Part shown: piece by piece, positions 17,929 through 23,863 of the stretch
Layout: each line of letters starts with the position of its first letter
How positions within the stretch are numbered: the stretch's first letter is position 1
DNA from: Psychrobacter sp. UBA3480
Lineage (GTDB): Bacteria > Pseudomonadota > Gammaproteobacteria > Pseudomonadales > Moraxellaceae
Assembly: GCF_002377945.1 (NCBI RefSeq)
Contig: NZ_DFQV01000021.1
Span: 14,369-38,231, forward strand
DNA length: 23,863 nucleotides
Direction: 5' to 3'
Program-made: the position numbers and the translations under genes
Notes under the pieces: model-generated
The model's database searches: none
What the model saw: the letters and a program-made list of their open reading frames with translations, nothing else
What the model was told of the DNA's origin: nothing

Positions 17929-18013
17929 GGGCGTGTCATCAATTAGCAGAAAGGTTAACACGTACTCATGGAAGGTCATGGCGAGGTTTACGTATCAATA
18001 GCATAGATAGACA
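17929..18013 (-). mobile_element. Possible remnant of an IS5-family insertion sequence end
   Basis: GGGCGTGTCATCAATTA at 17929-17945 looks like an IS terminal inverted repeat. On the minus strand the adjoining bases read, after a stop and a likely frame disruption, NLAMTFHEYV followed by LTFLLIDDTP. This resembles the C-terminal 'RYDxLAMTFHA' stretch of IS5-type transposases running into the IS end. No opposite end, full transposase or target duplication is visible. The match is from memory of IS5 ends, so this is tentative. Confidence 0.35.
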
Positions 18014-18049
18014 AAACGATAACTCAAGTCACCCAATCATTAATAATAA

Positions 18050-18073
18050 AAAACCCGCATCAATGCGGGTTTT
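18050..18073 (-). terminator. Intrinsic terminator of the DUF819 gene
   Basis: AAAACCCGCA (18050-18059) pairs perfectly with 18064-18073 around a 4-base loop. On the minus strand it is followed by a T-rich run, about 48 bases after the DUF819 stop at 18122. Confidence 0.8.
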
Positions 18074-18121
18074 GTTTAGAAAAAATACTATTAAATTGCT
18101 AAGAGGCTGACAATTTAGGTA

Positions 18122-19366
18122 TTAAGACACAACCAAGCGCATCAATTGGGTGCTGATATAACCACCAAACGTCCCTACTGCGTAACCTAAAATACCCAAA
18201 AACACTCCTACTGGTGCTAGCGATGGATGAAATGCCGTAGCGACAATCGGTGCTGAGGATGCACCGCCTGTATTGGCATTAGAGCCAACTGCCAGAAAGA
18301 AAAATGGCGCACGAATGATTCTAGCGACGGCAAATATGATAACGACATGGATGCTCATCCATAGTAAGCCGATTAACAGTAAACGCCACTGTGAGACGAT
18401 ACCCGCCAGATTGATTTGCATACCGATTGCGGCAATTAATACAAAGATAAATACTGTGCCGATTTTTGATGCGCCAACATGATCAAGCCTACGTATCTTA
18501 GTGAACGAAAATATAACACCTATTACCGTAATAATTACCACCATCCAAAAGAACGAGCTGGCAAAGCTATACTGAACAGCCCAACTATAAGGCGCAAAGA
18601 AATTTGCAATCTGACCGCCGACAAAGTGCGCGACCCCGACCATGGCAAAGCATAAGCCAAACATCACCATCAAGTCATTGATGGTTGCTGGGCGGGCATG
18701 ATCACGTTCATAGCTCTCGACTGCTTTAACCACTTTATCTATGCTACTGGTATCCGCGTGTAAAAAACGGTCTATCTTGTCGCTATGTTTTGCCATTACT
18801 AAGATAGCTAGCAGCCACAGTGAGGCATTGGTCGTATCGACTAAAATCATCATACCAAACAAATCATCACTGACCCCGAACAGCTCCTTCATTGCTGCTT
18901 GGTTAGCCGCGCCGCCTATCCAGCTGCCCGCTACAGCAGAGAACCCACGCCATAATGTGTCATCGGTGAACATCGCAGGCGATATCCACTTAGCGACTCC
19001 CAAACTGATCGGACCACTGATGACGATAGCGATACTGGCAGCAAAAAACATAGCGATCGCTTTCCAGCCTAAGCCCAATATTTTAGGTACATCCATGGAT
19101 AAGGTCATCAATAGTAAACTTGCTGGCAGCAAATAAGTGGCAGTAAAGCCATAAATCTGCGAACCAATGCCATCGGCAAACACGCCTAAGCTATTTAGAG
19201 TGGCTGGTATAAAGCAGCAAAGTACAATACCAGGCAATACGGCATAAAATCGACGCCAAAATTTGCCCGGCAAGCCTTGGGTATAAAAAACCAGACCAAT
19301 AATGGCCATAATGATGCCAAAGGCTAATGGCAAATTATCAATTGCTAAGTTTGAGGTGGCAGGCAT
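18122..19366 (-). CDS. DUF819 family multi-pass membrane protein
   Basis: This 414-residue inner-membrane protein has about ten to twelve hydrophobic segments, starting at LAFGIIMAIIGLVFYTQ. Family features include GSWIGGAANQAAM near 150, the GVIFSFTKIRR loop, and a C-terminal SNANTGGASSAPIVATAF stretch followed by a glycine-rich last helix (GILGYAVGTFGGY). Paired conserved Gly/Asn motifs in both halves resemble ion-coupled transporters, but substrates of DUF819 (YjcL-like) proteins are not established to my knowledge. A TTG directly precedes the ATG. GGAG sits 7 bases before the ATG at 19366 and only 4 before the TTG, so I start at the ATG. A good promoter gives a leader of about 30 bases, and a hairpin terminator follows, so it is probably a single-gene unit. 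Confidence 0.85.
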   Translation of the reverse strand: MPATSNLAIDNLPLAFGIIMAIIGLVFYTQGLPGKFWRRFYAVLPGIVLCCFIPATLNSLGVFADGIGSQIYGFTATYLLPASLLLMTLSMDVPKILGLGWKAIAMFFAASIAIVISGPISLGVAKWISPAMFTDDTLWRGFSAVAGSWIGGAANQAAMKELFGVSDDLFGMMILVDTTNASLWLLAILVMAKHSDKIDRFLHADTSSIDKVVKAVESYERDHARPATINDLMVMFGLCFAMVGVAHFVGGQIANFFAPYSWAVQYSFASSFFWMVVIITVIGVIFSFTKIRRLDHVGASKIGTVFIFVLIAAIGMQINLAGIVSQWRLLLIGLLWMSIHVVIIFAVARIIRAPFFFLAVGSNANTGGASSAPIVATAFHPSLAPVGVFLGILGYAVGTFGGYISTQLMRLVVS

Positions 19367-19404
19367 CAAGGCGCTCCAAGAGTTACAACGGGCAAAAGTA
19401 AATC

Positions 19405-19433
19405 AGTATAGACAAGGCAAAAAACTCCTGCAA
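19405..19433 (-). promoter_or_regulatory. Promoter of the DUF819 gene
   Basis: On the minus strand, TTGCAG (19433-19428) and TATACT (19410-19405) are separated by exactly 17 bases. Transcription would start near 19398, about 30 bases before the ATG. This is the best sigma-70 match in the window. Confidence 0.65.
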
Positions 19434-19554
19434 GCAGCCATCGACTATTAGCTAGGATTTGCCAAGTAGTATTTGACAGGATGAATAGCAAGATAACGGC
19501 TATACACGTAACGTCATACACTCGTTATTGAGCAATATAAAACAGGTAAACGCA

Positions 19555-19585
19555 AAAAAGCCAGATAACAAGTATCTGGCTTTTT
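19555..19585 (-). terminator. Intrinsic terminator of the DEAD-box helicase gene
   Basis: A perfect 13-bp stem, 19555-19567 with 19573-19585, has a 5-base loop and flanking A/T runs. It lies 58 bases downstream of the helicase stop on the minus strand. Confidence 0.85.
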
Positions 19586-19643
19586 CAATGCTATCTTTAG
19601 ACGATTAATGAATCAATGATTTTAATCGTCAAATATAGCTGTA

Positions 19644-21320
19644 TTACGAGTTGTTACCACGGTTGCCGCCGTTTGGACGACCTTGGCCACGGCTGTCAGA
19701 ACGACCAGCTGGACGACCTTGGCTACCGCTTGGACGACCGCGACCAGTTGCAGCACGCTCACCACGTGGAACGCCATTGCTATCACCGCGGCTTGGGCCA
19801 CCAGTGCGCTTGCCTTGATACGGCTTGCCACCTGAACGCTCATTTGGTTTGCCTGACGTGTCACGTGGCTTACCTTGATAACCGCTGTCGTTGCTCGCGC
19901 GTTGACCAGTTGGAGCGCTGTCGCTTGAACGACCACGACCTTGACCACCACCGCTAGATTTACCAGCATAGCCACCGCCTGAACGACCACGGCCTTGACC
20001 GCCACCGCCGTTTGAACGACCACGGCCACGACCACGACCACGACCATTACCTTTGTTTTCGCTAGGTACGTAAGTTTTCTTAGGTTCCATACCTTCGATG
20101 ATACATACTTCCATTTTGCGATCTAAATAACGGTTGATAGCGTTAAGCTGTGGACGATCATCCATGCTACATAGGCTGATAGCAACACCAGTACGACCAG
20201 CACGACCACAACGACCGATACGATGGACGTAATCTTCAGTCTGACGCGGTAAGTCATAGTTGATAACGTGCGAGATAGCTGGGATATCTAGACCACGAGC
20301 AGCAACATCAGTCGCTACTAGGATTTTTACTTTACCATTACGCAAGTCTTGAACGATACGGTTACGCTTGCTCTGTGGCAAGTCACCATGTAGGAAGCTT
20401 GCTTTATGGCCTGCTTCTTGTAGCTGTTTAGCCAGTTTTTCAGTGCTACGTTTGGTAGCAGCAAAGATAATGATTTGTTCCATATCTTGCTGGCAAACGA
20501 TTTTGTCAAGTAAACGGTTTTTGTGATCAAAATCGTCACAGTAGTACACTTTTTCTTCGATGTGTGCAGATTCTACTTTGATTGATACGCGCTCAGGGTT
20601 CTTAGTGAAGCTGGCAGCGATTTTACCTACTGGGCCATCCCAAGTTGCTGAACACATGATCGTTTGACGATCGATTGGTGCTGCACGAAGGATGTCACTG
20701 ATATCATCAGCAAAACCCATGTCTAGCATACGGTCAGCTTCATCAAGTACCAATACTTCTAGGTTTGACAAATCAACGCGACCTGCATTGATATGGTCAA
20801 GTAGACGACCAGGAGTTGCAACGATTACTTGAACGCCCTTTTTCAAAGCAGTGATCTGACCGTTGTATGGTGCGCCGCCAACTAGTGGTACACAAAATAG
20901 ACCGCGCATGTCTTTAGAATAAGTGCGAACGCTGTCATGTACTTGCTGAGCAAGTTCACGCGTTGGCGTTAGGATAAGTGCTTTGGTGAGTTTGTCAAAG
21001 CTAGTGGCACGGCTCAAACGGTCAAGTACAGGGATAACGAAAGCCGCTGTTTTACCACTACCCGTTTGCGCTGACAATAAAAGGTCACGACCGGCTAGAG
21101 CAAAAGGAATGGCTTGTTCTTGAATAGGGGTTGGATTGGTATAGCCACTGCGATCAAGCGCAGTAAGAATTGGCTTAGCAATGCCAAGATCAGTAAAAGT
21201 GATTTTGTTTTCTTCAGTGGCGTCAGTAGCAGCCGCTTGAGTATTATTATCAGTATTTGGAGTGTCAGTGCTTTCGATGATGCCGTTTTCAGCGGCGATT
21301 GCAGATAAGATGTCAGTCAT
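19644..21320 (-). CDS. DEAD-box ATP-dependent RNA helicase, RhlE-like
   Basis: This is a 558-residue RNA helicase, likely remodelling rRNA or mRNA structure. Motifs in order: Q motif with PTPIQ (63-67), AQTGSGKT (84-91), PTRELAQQ (119-126), TPGRL (169-173), DEAD (193-196), SAT (224-226), ATDVAARGLD (336-345) and HRIGRCGRAGR (366-376). The N-terminal 40 residues are polar. The tail from about 424 is a long Gly/Arg/Ser-rich disordered region with repeated GGGQGRGRS units, typical of RNA-binding tails in RhlE-type helicases of Moraxellaceae. AAGGA lies 5 bases before the ATG. An upstream gap of 585 bases may hold a long structured leader, as known for cold-induced DEAD-box genes. A terminator hairpin follows. 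The family is certain; RhlE versus another DEAD-box subgroup is inferred from the tail and length. Confidence 0.93.
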   Translation of the reverse strand: MTDILSAIAAENGIIESTDTPNTDNNTQAAATDATEENKITFTDLGIAKPILTALDRSGYTNPTPIQEQAIPFALAGRDLLLSAQTGSGKTAAFVIPVLDRLSRATSFDKLTKALILTPTRELAQQVHDSVRTYSKDMRGLFCVPLVGGAPYNGQITALKKGVQVIVATPGRLLDHINAGRVDLSNLEVLVLDEADRMLDMGFADDISDILRAAPIDRQTIMCSATWDGPVGKIAASFTKNPERVSIKVESAHIEEKVYYCDDFDHKNRLLDKIVCQQDMEQIIIFAATKRSTEKLAKQLQEAGHKASFLHGDLPQSKRNRIVQDLRNGKVKILVATDVAARGLDIPAISHVINYDLPRQTEDYVHRIGRCGRAGRTGVAISLCSMDDRPQLNAINRYLDRKMEVCIIEGMEPKKTYVPSENKGNGRGRGRGRGRSNGGGGQGRGRSGGGYAGKSSGGGQGRGRSSDSAPTGQRASNDSGYQGKPRDTSGKPNERSGGKPYQGKRTGGPSRGDSNGVPRGERAATGRGRPSGSQGRPAGRSDSRGQGRPNGGNRGNNS

Positions 21321-21905
21321 AAGAATCCTTGGTAAGTATAAGTTGCTGTAAATTCAGCAAACTTGATGCATACCACTGATAACCGTTCACCACGCTGCTC
21401 TTATTAGCATTACCGAGCAATATAAAATTGTCGATAATCAGAAACCAAGCCAATAGAGCTTAGCGTCTTTATAATAAATGCGTTCGTGCTGTCTGACGTA
21501 TTTTGGTGGTAGTGCCGAGTGTCTTATCCTTGCTTGATATACGCTCATTATCAATGCTTTGTCCAAAGCAGATAAAGGCAAACAGCAACCAATCTAGACC
21601 CTAGTTATAGGCCAGTAGATAAGATATGAGTCAAAAATAACGGATATTTTTAAAGGTTATTTAAGTACACAAAATCATCGGCAACAATTACTTATGGTCA
21701 TCCTAGACCCAAAATCGCAGGCGATGTTATCAATCTCATAATTCACGAAAGCCTAAGCTAACGTGGCGACGCAGTATAGCACAATAAAAAAATATATGTA
21801 CCTATTTCTTCAATTACTGAGTAAATAAGCACTAACAGTGTTGATAATAAACAAGTTTAGGTATTTTATTGAATAACTAAAGTAAATGAACTACTGGCTA
21901 TTTAT
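21321..21905 (-). other. 585-base gene-free region upstream of the helicase
   Basis: No convincing ORF lies here. Near the helicase start a hairpin, TTGCTG (21343-21348) with CAGCAA (21355-21360), lies 20-40 bases upstream of the ATG. Further up are a small dyad GCTTT/AAAGC (21556-21569), a promoter-like pair (21604-21634), and a weak stem 21828-21833/21837-21842 that could end the DUF1176 transcript. The rest is AT-rich and featureless to me. The arrangement allows a leader of over 250 bases for the helicase. Confidence 0.4.
21604..21634 (-). promoter_or_regulatory. Possible promoter of the helicase gene
   Basis: On the minus strand, TTGACT (21634-21629) and TATAAC (21609-21604) are 19 bases apart, slightly long for sigma-70. 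If used, the leader would be about 275 bases. Other AT-rich hexamers nearer the gene cannot be excluded. Confidence 0.3.
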
Positions 21906-23198
21906 CTATCGTACTACTTTGACTTCTGTGACATAGGTAGGTAGCTGCCATGCCCCGCCTGCCTCGATTAAGCGGCATAGTCCAGTAGTACTTTCATGGC
22001 TCTTTTCAAATGCACGGCCCGTCCATAGCCAATCGGTTTTGCTCATGCAATCACCGATGCCGCGACCTTTTTGTACAGAGGTAAGCTTGCCTTTATCGTA
22101 GCCAGTAGCATTGGTCGTAACCAACGTTGGCTTATAAGGTTTACTATCATTGAGCACCCAAACCCCTGCTCCAGCGTTATAAGCGCCTGTCCAGCACTCA
22201 TGCTGTGCCAACAGCTGAGAGCCATTTAGACGACTGATACGCCAAGGTGATTTGTCTGAAAGATTGGGACAAACGCTGTCTGCATCTTTCATTGTGCCTT
22301 TTACCAACGCTGCCAACTGAGAGGACCTCATTACAAACTTTTTGTCATTACCATCGTCCGCTTTGGCGCTTGGAACGATGAACTGCAGTACTGGCGCGGC
22401 TTTGGGAGGTAATATACCGCCACTAGATTTAGCAGCATCGTCATTTTTGATAAAAGCACTGGATGTACCAACGCGACCTTGGAACTCATCGGCTTTTAGC
22501 ATAGCAGCACTGGCACCTTTGTCAGAGAGCTGCCAACGTGAATTGCGCAAGGCCAACGTAATCTTGCTAGATTTGGTCAACGCCTCTAACAGTGCAGTTA
22601 CTTGCGCTTGAGTAAGCTCAGCGTTACCTGCAGCGGCTGAATATGGCTTCGTCTCACCATAATCCTTGTCATTAATAAACAACGAGATGCGATGACGATT
22701 ACCAAGCTGCATTAAGGCTTTAGACGAGCTGTCCTTTGCTCCGCCAAGCTTTACTTTACCATCCACGCCAGCATTTGCACCTGCACGGCGTACGAGCAAT
22801 ATAGAAACCGGAAACTCACTGTTATTCTCTGCTTGATACCCTGCCAGCCGGCACGTACGCGTATTATCACAAGCGACTTGCCAGTCTTGACTAGTAAACT
22901 CAGTCGATGTATTGGCCATACTGGTGGTACTAAATAAAGCGGTACTAAGCGCTGCAAGTACAGGCAGTAATATTTTATTTTTTATCATATAGGTGGATTG
23001 TTCTTTTATTTTTTTAGGTATGTTTTCTGAATAATACTCTACAGTGATGTTTTTGGGATTTTTATTAGACTGGGCACTGTTTTTATAGCTATTGTCATCA
23101 TACTTATTATCGTCATAGATAATGCCTGACCTACTAACACCAGTTAAATCAGCGCCTCTTGATAGCGACATATCGTTTATATAATTATTGTCTTTCAT
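21906..23198 (-). CDS. DUF1176 family exported protein with unusual N-terminal extension
   Basis: The reading frame contains an obvious signal peptide starting at MIKNKILLPVLAALSTALF (Met at 22988) with a likely cut after SMA. About 335 mature residues follow, with the DUF1176 pattern of a DWQVACDNTRTC opening and six cysteines in total, suggesting disulfides in the periplasm. Function of the family is unknown. The frame stays open 70 residues further upstream with a polar Asn/Asp/Ser/Tyr-rich stretch. Start choice is awkward: AAGGTG at 23206-23211 is well placed (about 7 bases) for the ATG at 23198, whereas no ribosome site precedes the Met at 22988. I give the long form but the exported product may begin at 22988. 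A GTG at 23207 overlaps the ribosome site and is unlikely. Confidence 0.75.
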   Translation of the reverse strand: MKDNNYINDMSLSRGADLTGVSRSGIIYDDNKYDDNSYKNSAQSNKNPKNITVEYYSENIPKKIKEQSTYMIKNKILLPVLAALSTALFSTTSMANTSTEFTSQDWQVACDNTRTCRLAGYQAENNSEFPVSILLVRRAGANAGVDGKVKLGGAKDSSSKALMQLGNRHRISLFINDKDYGETKPYSAAAGNAELTQAQVTALLEALTKSSKITLALRNSRWQLSDKGASAAMLKADEFQGRVGTSSAFIKNDDAAKSSGGILPPKAAPVLQFIVPSAKADDGNDKKFVMRSSQLAALVKGTMKDADSVCPNLSDKSPWRISRLNGSQLLAQHECWTGAYNAGAGVWVLNDSKPYKPTLVTTNATGYDKGKLTSVQKGRGIGDCMSKTDWLWTGRAFEKSHESTTGLCRLIEAGGAWQLPTYVTEVKVVR

Positions 23199-23333
23199 AA
23201 TCATCACCTTTCAGTAGAAGAAGTATAAACACCTGTCTATTGTAATGGTGCTCGGCTATCTTAACGCACTAGTGTTTCTATCTGTTGTACTAATGTATCA
23301 TTGTGTAAAGACAAAGGGAAGACCTAGCATACA

Positions 23334-23357
23334 TTATATTCATTTTTATGAATATAA
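23334..23357. other. AT-rich 10-bp hairpin between the GST terminator and the DUF1176 gene
   Basis: Stem 23334-23343 pairs perfectly with 23348-23357 around a TTTT loop. It lies just beyond the GST terminator on the minus strand and upstream of the DUF1176 gene. It may back up termination. Confidence 0.4.
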
Positions 23358-23362
23358 GTAAA

Positions 23363-23393
23363 AAGGCTGATAAGCTATTTGCTTATCAGCCTT
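23363..23393 (-). terminator. Intrinsic terminator of the glutathione transferase gene
   Basis: A perfect 13-bp stem, 23363-23375 with 23381-23393, has a 5-base loop. It is followed on the minus strand by a T-run. It lies about 70 bases after the GST stop. Confidence 0.85.
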
Positions 23394-23462
23394 GCTGCTG
23401 TGCTTAAGGTTTATTTATGCTTAAACTGTACTGTTAGATCTAAACTGTATTGGATACTTAGT

Positions 23463-23863
23463 TTAGTCGATTGGTTTTAGCTCTAGCGCTACTGCACGTT
23501 TAACTGCAGGACGTTCAGCAATTTTCTTAGCCCAACGTTGCAAGTGTTTGTAGTCTTCTACTTGTAAAAACTCTGCTGCGTCATAGAGCTTACCTAGTGC
23601 CAACTGACCATACCAAGACCAGACAATCATATCCGCAATGTTGTAATCAGATTCATTATTGCCACACAGGTACTCATGGTCTTTTAGATGCGTGTCTAAT
23701 ACATCGAGCTGACGCTTGGTTTCCATCGTATAGCGATTGATTGGATACTCTAAAGGTTCAGGCGCATACGTATAAAAGTGCCCAAAGCCGCCACCTAAGA
23801 AAGGCGCGCTACCCATTTGCCACATAATCCAAGACAAACAATCTGCTCGCGCTTTGCCAGTAG
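23463..23863 (-). CDS. Glutathione S-transferase, YghU-like, C-terminal part (5' end outside the window)
   Basis: The frame runs open to the window edge, giving 132 residues plus stop. It matches the C-terminal helical domain of the YghU/YfcG group of bacterial GSTs (disulfide-bond oxidoreductases using glutathione). The stretch LSWIMWQMGSAPFLGGGFGH and the following helices with ETKRQLDVLDTHL, the YNIADMIVWSWYG signature and ERPAVKRAVAL ending are typical. The N-terminal thioredoxin-like domain that binds glutathione lies beyond the window. TTG at 23837 is an internal codon, not the start. A terminator follows. YghU is the closest named relative I recognise, but I leave the symbol blank because only half is seen. 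Confidence 0.85.
   Translation of the reverse strand, partial: TGKARADCLSWIMWQMGSAPFLGGGFGHFYTYAPEPLEYPINRYTMETKRQLDVLDTHLKDHEYLCGNNESDYNIADMIVWSWYGQLALGKLYDAAEFLQVEDYKHLQRWAKKIAERPAVKRAVALELKPID

Noticed and set aside
17889..18110. 73-codon plus-strand ORF upstream of the UvrA2-like gene
   Set aside because: It spans an IS-like scrap and a terminator hairpin and resembles no protein I know.
19616..20047. ORFs of 113 and 141 codons, on opposite strands, over the helicase tail
   Set aside because: Low-complexity readings of the repetitive Gly/Arg-rich tail in other frames.
1..23863. CRISPR array, tRNA or rRNA genes
   Set aside because: No regularly spaced repeats, tRNA cloverleaf or rRNA-like sequence was seen on either strand.

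Overview
The window looks like part of a chromosome from a Moraxellaceae gammaproteobacterium, most likely Psychrobacter or a close relative. This is inferred from protein style (Ser/Asn/Asp/Gln-rich linkers, a RhlE-like helicase with a Gly/Arg tail, a DUF819 transporter-like protein, a DUF1176 protein, a YghU-type GST) and moderate GC. No database search was run.

Left block (1-15260, plus strand): one long co-directional gene set that I read as a large retron. At the left edge (about 1-153) is a highly structured non-coding stretch. It has a UAGC tetranucleotide followed directly by a stem with an AAA loop, then several more perfect hairpins and a possible end-to-end pairing, as expected of an msr-msd RNA. 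Four genes follow: a 1133-residue HEAT/ARM-like protein with an internal BRCT domain, a 2574-residue protein with an N-terminal WD40-like part and a very long HEAT array, a 749-residue SWIM zinc-finger protein, and a 479-residue reverse transcriptase. The RT has YADD plus both retron hallmarks, NAxxH and VTG. The last three genes are translationally coupled (4-base overlap, then a 3-base gap). A strong symmetric terminator ends the block. The set (RT + ARM/HEAT + winged-helix/SWIM) matches my memory of the predicted 'type XIII' retrons, whose mechanism I do not know to be described. No recognisable toxin, nuclease or membrane effector is visible, so how it would act is open.

Right block (15297-23863, minus strand): five ordinary chromosomal genes, all leftward. 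They are a UvrA2-like ABC ATPase lacking the UvrB-binding region, a DUF819 membrane protein with a good promoter, a DEAD-box RNA helicase with a long leader, a secreted DUF1176 protein with an odd N-terminal extension, and the C-terminal part of a YghU-like glutathione transferase cut by the window edge. Hairpin terminators separate most of these units. Between the UvrA2-like and DUF819 genes is a small scrap resembling the end of an IS5-family insertion sequence.

The most interesting material is the retron block: its candidate ncRNA, its giant scaffold-like accessory proteins and the BRCT domain.
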